A stretch of 35,955 nt of DNA from Deltaproteobacteria bacterium. Its GTDB lineage: Bacteria > Desulfobacterota > Binatia > HRBIN30 > JACQVA1. Shown here piece after piece: positions 1 to 9,651 of this stretch (the first letter of the stretch is position 1; each line of letters starts with the position of its first letter). The translations under genes and the position numbers were made by a program. The notes under the pieces were generated by a model. It ran no database searches. It had not been told where the DNA came from and was given only the letters and a program-made list of their open reading frames with translations. The DNA lies in the NCBI GenBank assembly GCA_016210005.1, contig JACQVA010000145.1:1-35955 (forward strand), given 5' to 3'.

Positions 1-17
1 ACAGTACACAGTACTGT
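1..17. repeat. short perfect inverted repeat at window edge
   Basis: ACAGTAC and GTACTGT form a perfect 7-bp inverted repeat around a 3-nt ACA spacer. It lies at the extreme left edge, so its context is cut off. It could be an operator half of a neighbouring gene or chance. No function is assigned. Confidence 0.3.
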
Positions 18-124
18 CAGACTGGTGAGGATTTGCCCGGTCGGCTGCACGTTACCCACAGACTTGTCGCACACCCTAGTCGGAGCGACAATCAGCCCCA
101 AGGCGCGCAGGTTTGCCGGAACGA

Positions 125-143
125 TGCGGGCGGGCCGCCCGCA
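125..143. other. GC-rich stem-loop downstream of the PMT-family gene
   Basis: TGCGGGCG and CGCCCGCA form a perfect 8-bp stem around a GGC loop. It lies about 75 bp past the stop codon of the minus-strand glycosyltransferase gene. In that orientation no T tract follows, so it is not a canonical intrinsic terminator. It may still slow polymerase or protect the 3' end of the transcript. Confidence 0.35.
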
Positions 144-216
144 CTTCCGGCGCTGCCGGGTCCGGGGCGAGGTGGGGTCGCAGGCAAGATCCGTCCACGG
201 GTCACAAGTTGTGGAC

Positions 217-2877
217 TCAGCCGTTGGGTTCCGGCTCTTCTTGCCACTCCTGACGCCCGACGGCGGCGGCCCGCGCCGGGGTGACTTTTTCGAAGGCCGC
301 AGTGTCGCGCCGGCCTTTGACGAGGAACCACGACTCCGGATAGCCGCTCGAGTGCGCCACCCGTAGTTCCAACGGCTCACCCGGCCGGATCGCCGCCGCC
401 GGCACGGTCAGATAAATCACGCCGGAGTTGCCGTGGATGATCTGCTTGGAGACGAACACCAAGCGGTAACCGCCGCGCTCGGCTACGTGCGTCCCCGGCC
501 GGTCATCGGTGTCGAAGCTGAGCGCGTAATCGCCGTTGACGTACAGATCGGCGGTGCCGGCGGGCTCGCCCAGCGAGGCGGTGAAGACCAGCACGGTGGT
601 CTTACGCGCCGGACACGGGGCCGTGCGCCACACCAGCTCGCCGTCTTCGTCGCGGAAATACTCACGCCAGCCTTCGCCGCTGTCGCCGCGATAGTCCGTG
701 TAGGTGGCGTGGGCCTCGGGGAAACGCACGATTTCGTCGAACCCCTCGACCACTTGCAGGTCCACGCGCTCTTCCTTGGCCGGGGCCACCGGCGCGGCCG
801 CCGGCGGAAACTCCGCGCGCCCGTCAACGCCCGGCAAATCATGCCCGGCGGCGTCGGTGAGGCGGGCCACGAACACCCACTCACCGGCGGTCTCGCAGCT
901 TTGCAGCAGCAGCCCGTTGTCGCCGGCTTGCAGCTCGACCGGGCGCCGCTTGAGCCGCTCGCTCAGCAGCAACGGCTCGCTGGTGAGCAGGCGGCCGTTG
1001 AGCCAAATGCGCATGAAGTCGTCGGAGCCCATCAGCTCCAAGAAGGCCGGTTGCGCCTGCGGCGAGTGGACGGTGGTGTAGTTGTAGGCGCACGCATATT
1101 CCGGGTTGCCGAGGTGGTCGCGATCGTTGCGGGAGTAGAACTGGTTGAGATCGACGCGCAGGTAGGTTTGCTGAATCTGCCGCCAGTAGACGTCGCCGTA
1201 CTTGCCGGCAAAGCGGCCCTTGTGCACGTCGGCTGGGGTTATGTCATCGCGGCGGATGCCGCTCTGGCCGGCGTTGTCGAACAGGCCGAGGCTGAGCCAG
1301 CGGGTCAAGAAGGTCTTGCGCCCGCGCACCTCAGCGATGACGAATTCGGTTTGCCCACCGGGTGCCACGATGCGCTTCTTCACCGTGTAGTCGCTGAAGT
1401 AGCGCAGCTCCGGTTCGCGCACCGCGTAGAGCACGGGCCGGTCCAGCGAGTACCGCGCGACCTCGGCCGGATCGAGTATGGTGTACCCCAGATCGGTACC
1501 GCGGTGATGTTGGCTGGGGTCGAGCGGGCGATAGAAGAGGGCGAAGACTTGCGGCTGATTCACTTCGGTGGCGGTCATCAGCAGCTGGGCATAGTTGCCG
1601 CGCTCGCTTTCCATGTACCGGATCATGTCACGGTAGCCGTACTGGAAGCCGCCGTAAGTCGGGGCCGAGTAGCGCACGTACTCGTTGAAATAGAGATGGA
1701 GATAGCGCTGCACCTGGGGAATCAACACGTAAGCGCCCGCGGCCAACGCCGCCCCTTGGAGCGCCAGCGCCACCGGCCGGTAGCGGATGGCCCAGGCGAT
1801 CGCCCACAGCACACTGCCCGCGCCGAGCGCGGCCAGGATGCACAACGGCACCACGCCGATGAATCCGCGCGAGGCGCTGGGGATCTCGGTCATCAAGCTG
1901 GCCCCGCATGGATAGAGCACCAGCCACAGCAGGATCAGCTTCGAAGCACGGTCGCGTCGCAGCAGCGCCACCGCACCGCCGAGCAACAGCAGCGGCAGAA
2001 AGGCCGGGTACAGCTCCCCGTGCCCGCGCACCGCATGGCGGACGATTTCGTCACCCTCGGTGAAGAGAAAGCGATTCGAGAAGAACTGGCGGTAGTTGGC
2101 GACGAAGCGGTTGCCCGCTTCCTGAGCCGTCATGTCCGGCTCCAGAAAGGTGGTGTTGCGGAAGTACTGCTGGGTTTGCGCCCGGTGCGCCAGGTTGAAC
2201 TGGATGAGCGGGGCCACCGTCGCCAGCATCACCACCAGTGCCAGCAACGTCTGCCGCCAGCGTTGCCACAGCAGGTCCTTGAGATAGAGCAGGCCGAAGC
2301 CGACGACGAACAGCGGCACGAACAAGTTGGAGATGGCGTAGGTATACGGGCAGGCAGCAAAGAAGAAGAACGCCGCCGGCAGGGTGCGCCGCCCTTGGGT
2401 GTAGCGCACCAGCAAGGTGGCGCCGATCGTGAATAGAAACGGGAACGAGATCAGCTCGAAGGCGATGCGGCTGAAGTGCAGGTGCCACGGGCAGAGGGCG
2501 AGCAGCAATGCCGCCAGCAGACCCACGCCGACCGAAAACAATGCCCGGCACAAGAAGAACACCGCGACGATGGTGCCCAAGCCGAAGGCCACCGAGGTCA
2601 GGCGCAGGCTGAACTCATCGAGCCCGAGCAACGCGATCGGCACAATCGCGCTATAGATGTAAACGGGGTTCTTGTAGCTAACGCCGAACGACCACACGAA
2701 CAGGGGGAAGCGCGTCCCGTTTTCGTCGCGGCCGGTCTGCCACAGCGAGTAGGCGTTGTAGCCTAGCCCGGCTTCGTCGCAGTACAACCCCGCCGGCAGG
2801 TCGCGCAGGTTGTAAACCCGCAGCACACCGGCCAGCACCACGATCGCCAACAAAGCAACTTTGGCCGTCCGCCTCAT
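217..2877 (-). CDS. PMT/ArnT-like (GT39-type) membrane glycosyltransferase with C-terminal beta-rich domain
   Basis: An 886-residue integral membrane protein. The N-terminal half has many hydrophobic helices and the PMT-family acidic pair at D34-E35 (YCDEAG) in the first extracytoplasmic loop, which in the family binds the lipid-phosphate sugar donor. It is expected to move a sugar from a polyprenyl-phosphate donor to an acceptor on the outer face of the membrane; the acceptor cannot be read from sequence. From about residue 540 the protein becomes soluble and beta-rich, with a PA14/carbohydrate-binding-like segment (ELMGSDDFMRIWLNGRL) and then a second sandwich-like region. This makes it longer than ordinary ArnT-type enzymes. 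The ATG at 2877 is preceded by GGAGGA. It diverges from an Agl23-like gene, and both probably serve cell-surface glycosylation. Confidence 0.8.
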   Translation of the reverse strand: MRRTAKVALLAIVVLAGVLRVYNLRDLPAGLYCDEAGLGYNAYSLWQTGRDENGTRFPLFVWSFGVSYKNPVYIYSAIVPIALLGLDEFSLRLTSVAFGLGTIVAVFFLCRALFSVGVGLLAALLLALCPWHLHFSRIAFELISFPFLFTIGATLLVRYTQGRRTLPAAFFFFAACPYTYAISNLFVPLFVVGFGLLYLKDLLWQRWRQTLLALVVMLATVAPLIQFNLAHRAQTQQYFRNTTFLEPDMTAQEAGNRFVANYRQFFSNRFLFTEGDEIVRHAVRGHGELYPAFLPLLLLGGAVALLRRDRASKLILLWLVLYPCGASLMTEIPSASRGFIGVVPLCILAALGAGSVLWAIAWAIRYRPVALALQGAALAAGAYVLIPQVQRYLHLYFNEYVRYSAPTYGGFQYGYRDMIRYMESERGNYAQLLMTATEVNQPQVFALFYRPLDPSQHHRGTDLGYTILDPAEVARYSLDRPVLYAVREPELRYFSDYTVKKRIVAPGGQTEFVIAEVRGRKTFLTRWLSLGLFDNAGQSGIRRDDITPADVHKGRFAGKYGDVYWRQIQQTYLRVDLNQFYSRNDRDHLGNPEYACAYNYTTVHSPQAQPAFLELMGSDDFMRIWLNGRLLTSEPLLLSERLKRRPVELQAGDNGLLLQSCETAGEWVFVARLTDAAGHDLPGVDGRAEFPPAAAPVAPAKEERVDLQVVEGFDEIVRFPEAHATYTDYRGDSGEGWREYFRDEDGELVWRTAPCPARKTTVLVFTASLGEPAGTADLYVNGDYALSFDTDDRPGTHVAERGGYRLVFVSKQIIHGNSGVIYLTVPAAAIRPGEPLELRVAHSSGYPESWFLVKGRRDTAAFEKVTPARAAAVGRQEWQEEPEPNG

Positions 2878-3046
2878 GCCGGTGGCGTCCTCCGCCGTAG
2901 CCCGGAACCTGCCGGCAACTCACCCCACCACCCGCCGCCTGCTCGCATGGCCGCACTCGAACTTCGGTTGGACCCTGACTGCGCTCGAACGATCGTCAAC
3001 GCCAAGGCCCCGTTGGGCAGCGGCGGGCGGGTGCGGGGACGTTCGG

Positions 3047-3075
3047 TTGACAACCTTTGGGACGCCAGATAGAGA
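3047..3075 (+). promoter_or_regulatory. possible sigma70-type promoter for the Agl23-like gene
   Basis: A perfect TTGACA (3047-3052) is followed after 17 nt by TAGAGA (3070-3075), a weak -10 match. Transcription would start near 3082 and leave a leader of about 44 nt before the ATG at 3126. It lies in the 248-bp divergent gap between the two glycosyltransferase-type genes. It also argues against the in-frame TTG at 3057, which would sit inside the promoter. Confidence 0.4.
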
Positions 3076-3125
3076 CCATCGCCTTTACGAGAAACCTCCG
3101 CGTAAACGCGGCACTGGCGAATTCT

Positions 3126-5816
3126 ATGACAGAGACTGCCCTTGATCGCAAACTCGTTGGCCGGCTGACGGCCGAGCAGTGCCTGTACATAGGCATCCTC
3201 GTACTTGCCACCTTGCTGCGGCTATACATCCTCGGGGTGCGTCCCTACCACCACGACGAATCCATCCACGCCTTCTTCTCGTGGAAGATCATGCAGCAAG
3301 GCGTCGGCGACTACCAGTACGACCCGGTCTATCACGGCCCGGTGCTCTATTACTCGACGGCGCTGGTGATGTGGCTGCTGGGGGACAATGACTTCACCGG
3401 CCGCCTAAGTGCGGTCCTGTTCGGGCTCGGCATTCTCGGCTTCGCCTGGCCGTTGCGGCGCTACCTGGGCCGGACCGCGGCGCTGGCTTTTCTGGTGTTG
3501 GCCAGCTTCTCGCCCTCGTTCACCTATTTCACCCGCTTCGTGCGCCACGACATCTATCTCGCGCTGTGCAACCTGATGGCGGTCTACTTCGCCTTCCGCT
3601 ACGCCGAGACCCTGGTGGCGCGCCATCTCTACCTCAGCGGCGCCGGGCTGGCGCTGGCCTTCTGCACCAAAGAAGACATGTACGTGGTCGGACCGGTGAT
3701 GATCTTTGCCGCCGTGCTGATGCTGGTGTGGGAGGTGGTGCACGGCAGCCGCACGCTCGGCGAAGTGTGGCAGGAGGGCAGCGCGCTGCTGCGGCGCGCG
3801 TTGCTGCCGCTGCTGACCACGGTCATCATCTTTGCGGCAATTTGGTTGACGCTCTACACCTCGCTGTTCTCGCACCCGAAGAACTGGAACGGCGTCACCC
3901 GCGCGTTGACGTACTGGTGGGGCCAGCACTCGATCAAGCGCATCGGCGGGCCGTGGTGGTACTACATGCCGCAGCTGACGCTGTACGATCCACTGATCTT
4001 CTTCCCCGCAGCCATGCTCATGCTGGCGCCGTTTTTCCAACCGACACCGGCCGGCGCCAAGCCCGACCCGGTGCTGCGAGTAATGCGCTACGCGGGCTTG
4101 GCAGGTTTGGTGGCCTTCGTCGTGTTGCTGTACCGCGGCTCGTGGCTCGCGGCGATTGTGGCGGTAGGGTTGCTCGGGGTGGCGCAGATCGGGGTGGCGC
4201 GGGTGTGGTTGCCGGATCGGTTCACGCGCTACATGATCCTGTGGTCACTCGGCTGCCTGTGCTTCTACGGCTGGGCCCAGGAGAAGGTACCGTGGCTGCT
4301 GGTGCCGCAGGTGATGCCGCTGGCCATCGTCGCCGCGATCTGGTTCCGCCAGCTGCTCGAGAGCGGGGCCTGGAAACGGCCGGCCACCGCGCTGCCGCTG
4401 GCGGCGGTCGGCGCACTGACGATTTGGATTCTGATTGCATCCAACTACCTCTACGACGCGCCACGCTACGCCGATGAGCCCAAGGAACGGCAGCACGCCG
4501 AGCTGCTGGCCTACGTGCAGTCGACCTACGACGTCGCCAAGCTCATGAAGCGGGTCGAAGACGTCGGCATGACCCTCGGCACCGGCAAGCAAACACGGCT
4601 GGCGGTGTCCGGCGACGCCACCTGGCCGCTGAGCTGGTACCTGCGCCACTACCCGGTGAATTGGGCCGCCGACGTCCGCAACGTCGATACCCCGGTGGTC
4701 GTGGTCAACAAGGACATCACCAACTCACTCGATCAGCCGCTGGGCGACAAGTACGAGAAGATTCCCTTCCAGATCCGCGGCTGGTGGGAGCCAAATTGGG
4801 CGCAGGCCAACTTGCCGAAGTTCATGCGCTGGCTGTTCACCCGCGAAGTCTGGAGCCCGACCGGCAGCAGCGACGCGGTGATGTACGTCGCCAAGGACAT
4901 CGTGCCGGGGATGAGCTTCGCCGCCATCCCGGTCAACCCCCCGCCCGCGGCCCGGGGCTACTCACAGCAGCCGCAACTGCTGAGCGCCGCCGCCATCTGG
5001 GGCAGACAGGGCAACGGCGCCGGCGAGTTCAATGAGCCACGCGGCCTGGCGCTGGACCGCAATGGCAACCTGTTCGTCATCGACAGCAAGAACAATCGCG
5101 TGCAGAAGTTGGCCCCCGACGGCAGCGCCGTGCGCAGTTGGGGCCAAGAAGGCGCCGAGCCCGGCCAGTTCAAAGACCCCTGCGGCATTGCCACCGGGCC
5201 GGACGGCTCGGTGTATGTAGCAGACACCTGGAATCACCGCGTCCAGAAGTTCGACGGCGACGGCCGCTTCCTGCTGGAATGGAAAGAAGATAACCCGGGG
5301 CTCTGGGGGCCGCGCGGGATCGCAGTCGGGCCGGACGGCAGCGTGTACGTAACCGACACCGGCAACAAGCGCGTGCTCGCCTACACGGCCGACGGCAAAC
5401 AGAAGGCGGTGTGGGGTAAGGACGGCTCGAAGCCCGGTGAGTTCATCGAGCCCGTCGGCATCGCCGTGGCCGCCGGCGGCAATGTCTTCGTCGCCGATAC
5501 CGGCAACCACCGGGTGCAGGTGTTCGACGCCGGCGGGGCTTTCAAGGAAGAGTTTCCGGTTTTCGGCTGGGAGGAGTTCTACACCGAGCCTTACATTGCG
5601 GTCGGCGGCGACGATCTCTATGCCACCGATTCCAACAACCAGCGCGTCGCCCGTTACACCAACAAGCAACTCACCGCGGTGTGGGGCAAGAGCGGCTCCG
5701 GTAGCGGCGACTTCAACCGCCCGATCGGCGTCGCCGTCGACGCGCAAGGAATGGTGTACGTTTCCGACACCATGAACCACCGCCTCCAGAAGTTCGCCGC
5801 ACCGCCGCGGCAGTAA
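3126..5816 (+). CDS. Agl23-like (TIGR03663-type) membrane protein fused to NHL-repeat beta-propeller
   Basis: An 896-residue protein from the ATG at 3126; an upstream in-frame TTG at 3057 would add 23 poorly membrane-like residues. The N-terminal 450 or so residues are polytopic, with PYHHDESIHAFFSW near residues 40-53. D44-E45 match the acidic pair in the first loop of PMT/Agl23-type glycosyltransferases (flippase activity-associated family). A soluble linker follows. From about residue 645 to the end there are around six NHL-type repeats, each with a pattern like GNLFVIDSKNNRVQKL or GSVYVADTWNHRVQKF, which should close into a beta-propeller outside the membrane. The predicted role is sugar transfer or handling on the periplasmic face, with the propeller binding protein or glycan. 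The substrate is unknown. It diverges from the PMT-like gene. Confidence 0.75.
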   Translation: MTETALDRKLVGRLTAEQCLYIGILVLATLLRLYILGVRPYHHDESIHAFFSWKIMQQGVGDYQYDPVYHGPVLYYSTALVMWLLGDNDFTGRLSAVLFGLGILGFAWPLRRYLGRTAALAFLVLASFSPSFTYFTRFVRHDIYLALCNLMAVYFAFRYAETLVARHLYLSGAGLALAFCTKEDMYVVGPVMIFAAVLMLVWEVVHGSRTLGEVWQEGSALLRRALLPLLTTVIIFAAIWLTLYTSLFSHPKNWNGVTRALTYWWGQHSIKRIGGPWWYYMPQLTLYDPLIFFPAAMLMLAPFFQPTPAGAKPDPVLRVMRYAGLAGLVAFVVLLYRGSWLAAIVAVGLLGVAQIGVARVWLPDRFTRYMILWSLGCLCFYGWAQEKVPWLLVPQVMPLAIVAAIWFRQLLESGAWKRPATALPLAAVGALTIWILIASNYLYDAPRYADEPKERQHAELLAYVQSTYDVAKLMKRVEDVGMTLGTGKQTRLAVSGDATWPLSWYLRHYPVNWAADVRNVDTPVVVVNKDITNSLDQPLGDKYEKIPFQIRGWWEPNWAQANLPKFMRWLFTREVWSPTGSSDAVMYVAKDIVPGMSFAAIPVNPPPAARGYSQQPQLLSAAAIWGRQGNGAGEFNEPRGLALDRNGNLFVIDSKNNRVQKLAPDGSAVRSWGQEGAEPGQFKDPCGIATGPDGSVYVADTWNHRVQKFDGDGRFLLEWKEDNPGLWGPRGIAVGPDGSVYVTDTGNKRVLAYTADGKQKAVWGKDGSKPGEFIEPVGIAVAAGGNVFVADTGNHRVQVFDAGGAFKEEFPVFGWEEFYTEPYIAVGGDDLYATDSNNQRVARYTNKQLTAVWGKSGSGSGDFNRPIGVAVDAQGMVYVSDTMNHRLQKFAAPPRQ

Positions 5817-5996
5817 GAGAGCTGGCGGGGCGACTCGAACTACTGCGCGCGCAACTCTCGCAGAACGGCGCGGTCGCAGGGGTAATCCGGCCGATCCGGA
5901 CAAGCGACAACGCCCCCAAGTCAGGAGCGCATGCCGGCCGTTGCATCTGACGCCGTCCTGTCTACCCTGTCGCTGCCCTTGCAGCCCGGGGGTGTG

Positions 5997-6013
5997 GATG
6001 CTATGCGAGCATC
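5997..6013. promoter_or_regulatory. small inverted repeat just upstream of rpmE start
   Basis: GATGCT and AGCATC flank a 5-nt ATGCG loop and end 3 nt before the rpmE ATG, where a ribosome binding site would normally be. It could be a hairpin or operator controlling L31 synthesis. No obvious purine-rich Shine-Dalgarno sequence lies elsewhere. The arms are short, so chance is possible. Confidence 0.25.
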
Positions 6014-6016
6014 GTT

Positions 6017-6235
6017 ATGAAAGAGGGTATTCATCCCAAGTACGGTCCCGCCCGCATCATTTGTTCGTGCGGCCATGTCATCGCGACGCAGTCCACGCTG
6101 CCGGAGATCCATGTTGAGATCTGCTCCAGCTGCCACCCGTTCTTCACCGGCCAGCAGAAGCTGCTCGATACGGCGGGCCGCGTCGAGAAGTTCCGTCGCA
6201 AGTACGGTATCACCAAGCCAGCCGAAGCCCAGTAG
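6017..6235 (+). CDS. rpmE: 50S ribosomal protein L31 (zinc-binding type)
   Basis: A 72-residue protein with the L31 start ([18 protein letters not shown]) and the four zinc-ligand cysteines at C16, C18, C36 and C39, so it is the zinc-ribbon (C+) form rather than the cysteine-free paralogue. It binds at the central protuberance of the 50S subunit. Length and the [21 protein letters not shown] tail fit the family. It is followed 41 bp later by a strong intrinsic terminator and then by prfA, a common neighbour. A small inverted repeat sits just before the start codon. Confidence 0.95.
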   Translation: MKEGIHPKYGPARIICSCGHVIATQSTLPEIHVEICSSCHPFFTGQQKLLDTAGRVEKFRRKYGITKPAEAQ

Positions 6236-6276
6236 CGGCACGGGGGCGGTCGCCCTCGAACTCTGGCGGCAGGATA

Positions 6277-6311
6277 AGGGCGAGGGGCCAGGCCCCTGCG
6301 CCCTTTTTTTT
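6277..6311 (+). terminator. rho-independent terminator after rpmE
   Basis: AGGGCG-AGGGGCC pairs with GGCCCCT-GCGCCCT, with one bulged C. This forms a long GC stem with a tiny loop, followed directly by eight T residues (6304-6311). It is the clearest intrinsic terminator in the window. It separates rpmE from prfA, so the prfA-prmC-his genes need readthrough or a promoter of their own in the short gap. Confidence 0.9.
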
Positions 6312-6328
6312 GGCGAGTAACCCGACCC

Positions 6329-7393
6329 ATGTTGCAGAAACTCGAAGATGTAGAGCGGCGCTACGTCGAGTTGGAGCGCAGGCTCGTCGACCCGGAGGTC
6401 ATCGCCAACCGCAGGGAATACGCGCGGCTGGGCAAGGAACGTGCGGATCTCGAACCGATCGTCTCCTGCTACCGCGAGTGGCGCAAAGCCGGCGAAGAGA
6501 TCGAGGGGCACCGGGCCCTGCTGGACGAAGACGACCCTGACATCCGCGAGCTGGCCAAGGCCGAGCTGCCGGCTCTGCGCGAGCGCCTCGATGGCTTGCA
6601 AGCGCGGCTGCGGGTGCTGCTGTTGCCGCAAGACCCCAATGACGAAAAGAACGTCCTGCTCGAAATCCGGGCGGGGCCCGGCGGGGAAGAGGCCAGCCTG
6701 TTCGCCGCCGCGCTCTTTCGCATGTACAGCCGCTTCGCAGAAGGGCGCGGCTGGCGCGTCGAGGTGATGAGCGCCAACCCCACCGGGCTGGGCGGCTACA
6801 AGGAAATCATCACCTTACTCGAAGGGCGCGGGGCGTACAGCCAGCTCAAGTTCGAGGGCGGCGTGCACCGGGTGCAGCGGGTGCCGGTGACGGAAGCGTC
6901 CGGCCGCATTCACACCTCGACCGCCACGGTGGCGGTGCTGCCGGAAGCCGACGAGGTCGACGTGCAAATCGACGAGGCCAAGGAGTTGCGCATCGACGTG
7001 TTCCGCTCCTCCGGTCCGGGCGGGCAGAGCGTCAACACCACCGACTCGGCAGTGCGCGTGACCCACTTGCCGAGCGGCTTGGTGGTGGCCTGCCAGGATG
7101 AGAAGTCACAGCACAAGAACAAGGCCAAGGCGATCAAGATCCTCCGCGCCCGCTTGCTCGAACGCGCGCAGCAGGCGCAGCAGGAGAAGGAAGCCGCCAA
7201 CCGGCGCAGCATGGTCGGCACCGGCGAGCGCTCGGAGCGCATTCGCACCTACAACTTCCCGCAGGGGCGCGTCACCGATCACCGCCTCAACCTCACCCTC
7301 CACCAGATCGACCGGATCATGGACGGCGAGCTGGCCCCGCTCATCGATGCGCTGATCACGCACTACCAGGCCGAGGCGCTGAAGAACGCATGA
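6329..7393 (+). CDS. prfA: peptide chain release factor 1
   Basis: A 354-residue class I release factor. The catalytic GGQ is at residues 231-233 ([17 protein letters not shown]) and triggers peptidyl-tRNA hydrolysis. The stop-codon reading tripeptide is PVT at 186-188, the PxT form typical of RF1, which reads UAA and UAG; RF2 would carry SPF. The length matches the family. The ATG lies 17 bp past the terminator T tract. Its 3' end overlaps prmC by 4 bp (ATGA), so it is translationally coupled to the methyltransferase that modifies its GGQ glutamine. Confidence 0.97.
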   Translation: MLQKLEDVERRYVELERRLVDPEVIANRREYARLGKERADLEPIVSCYREWRKAGEEIEGHRALLDEDDPDIRELAKAELPALRERLDGLQARLRVLLLPQDPNDEKNVLLEIRAGPGGEEASLFAAALFRMYSRFAEGRGWRVEVMSANPTGLGGYKEIITLLEGRGAYSQLKFEGGVHRVQRVPVTEASGRIHTSTATVAVLPEADEVDVQIDEAKELRIDVFRSSGPGGQSVNTTDSAVRVTHLPSGLVVACQDEKSQHKNKAKAIKILRARLLERAQQAQQEKEAANRRSMVGTGERSERIRTYNFPQGRVTDHRLNLTLHQIDRIMDGELAPLIDALITHYQAEALKNA

Positions 7394-8337
7394 CGGTCGC
7401 AACCGAACAGATGCCGGCCAGCGCCGGCGCAGTGCTGCAGCGCGCCACCGCCAGGCTGCGCCGGGCCGGTATTGATACCGCCCGGCTCGATGCCGAGGTG
7501 TTGCTGGCGCACGCAAGCGGGATGACCCGCACGCGCTTAATGGCGCTTGACGGCGCGCCGCTATCGGACAGCGCGCTGAGCGCATTCGAGGCCGGCTTGG
7601 TGCGCCGCGTCCGTCGCGAACCGCTGGCCTACGTCATCGGCCGACAGGAATTCTGGTCGCTCGACTTCGAGGTCACACCCGCGGTGCTGATCCCGCGCCC
7701 CGAGACCGAGCGAGTGGTGGAGACCGCGCTATCGCTGGTCAGTGCTCGAATTGCCGAGGCGGGGCAAGCCGGCTCTGCGGCCGCCAGCGCTACGGCAGTG
7801 CGAGTGGCCGACGCCGGCACCGGCTCGGGCTGCATCGCCATCGCCCTAGCCCATGAACTGCCCGGCGCCGCCGTTTGGGCTACGGATGCCAGCGCGGCGG
7901 CCTTAGTAATCGCACGGCGCAACGCCGTGAGGCTCGGTGTTGCGGATCACATCCAGTTTGCTCGAGGCGATCTACTGGCCCCGATCGCGGCGGCGGCGCC
8001 GTTCGATCTGATTTGCTCCAACCCGCCCTACGTGGCCGAGGCGCAGATGGGCTCGCTGCAGCCGGAGTTGAGTTACGAGCCGGCGGCGGCACTGTTCGCT
8101 GCGAACGACGGCCTGGCAGTAATCCGCCGGCTGATCAACCAGGCCCCAGCGTTGTTGGCGCCCACTGGCTGGCTGCTGGTTGAGATCGGCTGCGGCCAGG
8201 CCAGCGAGGTAAGCGGGTTGGCACGGGCAGCTGGCTTTGCTCATGTCGAGCTGCGCGACGACTACGCCGGCATTGCGCGCGTGCTGGTGGCCGGCAACCG
8301 CCGCCCGCCAACGGGCGAGAGGGGAGGCGAGGGCTAG
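7390..8337 (+). CDS. prmC: release factor glutamine N5-methyltransferase
   Basis: A 315-residue protein with SAM-binding motif I at 141-147 (DAGTGSG) and the N5-glutamine methyltransferase signature NPPY at 211-214, which positions the amide nitrogen of the substrate. It methylates the GGQ glutamine of release factors and raises termination efficiency. The N-terminal helical domain (residues 1-85) fits the family's substrate-binding region. The start overlaps the prfA stop in an ATGA arrangement, and hisD begins 3 bp after its stop. The C-terminal 15 residues are Arg/Gly rich and probably disordered. Confidence 0.95.
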   Translation: MTVATEQMPASAGAVLQRATARLRRAGIDTARLDAEVLLAHASGMTRTRLMALDGAPLSDSALSAFEAGLVRRVRREPLAYVIGRQEFWSLDFEVTPAVLIPRPETERVVETALSLVSARIAEAGQAGSAAASATAVRVADAGTGSGCIAIALAHELPGAAVWATDASAAALVIARRNAVRLGVADHIQFARGDLLAPIAAAAPFDLICSNPPYVAEAQMGSLQPELSYEPAAALFAANDGLAVIRRLINQAPALLAPTGWLLVEIGCGQASEVSGLARAAGFAHVELRDDYAGIARVLVAGNRRPPTGERGGEG

Positions 8338-8340
8338 GCG

Positions 8341-9651
8341 ATGGCCGAACTCATACCCATACTGAGCACGGCCGAGCCGGACTTCGAGCGGCGCTTTGCG
8401 GTGATTCGCCAGCGCAGCGCCGTTGCCAGCCCGGCGGTGGAGGAACAGGCCCGCCGCATAGTCGCAGACGTCAGGCGGCGCGGCGATCGCGCGCTGATCG
8501 AATACACCCGCCGCTACGACGGCGTTCGCCTCTCACCCGAGGAGCTGGAGGTCGACCCCGACGAGATGACGGCGGCGACGCGGTCGCTGCGGCCGGCCGA
8601 GTTGCGCGCACTCAAGCTCGCCGCCCGCCGGATCGAAGCCTTTCATCGCCGCCAAGTACAGCGCTCGTGGCGCTATCGCGACCGCGCCGGCTTGACCTTG
8701 GGCCAGCGGGTCATACCGCTGCGGCGCGTCGGGGTGTACGTCCCGGGCGGTCACGGTTCGTATCCATCGTCGGTATTGATGAACGCCATCCCGGCGCTGG
8801 TGGCGGGCGTGAACGAAGTGATCATGGTGTCGCCGGTGACGGCGGCGGGGTACAGCCCCGCGGTGCTGGCGGCGGCGGACATCGTCGGGGTGAGCGCGAT
8901 GTTTCGCGTCGGCGGCGCGCAGGCGGTGGCCGCGCTGGCGTACGGCACCGAGAGAGTGCCCGCGGTCGACAAGATCGTCGGGCCCGGCAACGCTTGGGTG
9001 CAAGCCGCCAAACGCCAGGTCTACGGCCACGTCGACATCGACAAGATCGCCGGCCCCAGCGAAATCGTGGTCATTACCGACGGTAGCGTGCCGCCGAGTT
9101 ACGCCGCCGCCGACCTGCTGGCGCAGGCCGAGCACGGCAGTGGCGAGGAGTGCGCCGTGTTGCTGACACCGTCGCGGGCGGTTGCGGAAGCGGTGCGGGC
9201 GGCCATCGCCGTACAGCTGCAGAGCTTGCCGCGGCGTGCCGCGATCGCCCGCGTGCTGCGCCGGCGCGGGGCTCTGGTGGTGGTGCGCGGCATGATCGAG
9301 GCGGTCGGACTCGCCGAGCAGATTGCGCCGGAGCACCTCGAATTATTGGTGGCCGACGCCGGCCGCTGGCCGAACAGCATACGCAACGCTGGGGCGATCT
9401 TCGTCGGCCCGCACTCCTGCGCTCCGCTGGGAGACTACGCCGCCGGACCCAATCACGTGTTGCCCACCGGCGGCACGGCGCGCTTCTCCTCGCCGCTGGG
9501 CGTTTACGACTTCGTCAAGCGCACCAGCGTGGTGCGCGCCAGCCCGCGCGCGCTGCGCACGCTCGCCCCGGCAATCACCACACTCGCCGAGTTGGAAGGC
9601 TACCAGGCGCACGCCGCTGCCGTACGCGTGCGCCTCAAGGGAGGTCGCTGA
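8341..9651 (+). CDS. hisD: histidinol dehydrogenase
   Basis: A 436-residue protein of normal length. It catalyses the last two steps of histidine synthesis, oxidising L-histidinol to L-histidine with two NAD+ and zinc. The zinc ligands can be aligned as Q262, H265 ([10 protein letters not shown]), D365 and H424. The catalytic Glu-His pair is E331-H332 in IAPEHLEL. The glycine-rich VGVYVPGG segment is at 130-137. It follows prmC after 3 bp and overlaps hisB by one base (TGATG), so it belongs to the same transcription unit. Confidence 0.96.
   Translation: MAELIPILSTAEPDFERRFAVIRQRSAVASPAVEEQARRIVADVRRRGDRALIEYTRRYDGVRLSPEELEVDPDEMTAATRSLRPAELRALKLAARRIEAFHRRQVQRSWRYRDRAGLTLGQRVIPLRRVGVYVPGGHGSYPSSVLMNAIPALVAGVNEVIMVSPVTAAGYSPAVLAAADIVGVSAMFRVGGAQAVAALAYGTERVPAVDKIVGPGNAWVQAAKRQVYGHVDIDKIAGPSEIVVITDGSVPPSYAAADLLAQAEHGSGEECAVLLTPSRAVAEAVRAAIAVQLQSLPRRAAIARVLRRRGALVVVRGMIEAVGLAEQIAPEHLELLVADAGRWPNSIRNAGAIFVGPHSCAPLGDYAAGPNHVLPTGGTARFSSPLGVYDFVKRTSVVRASPRALRTLAPAITTLAELEGYQAHAAAVRVRLKGGR

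Noticed and set aside
433-2436. A 667-codon open frame antisense to the PMT-like gene
   Set aside because: The PMT-like protein has clear membrane helices and family motifs on the minus strand; the antisense product is low-complexity and without motifs.
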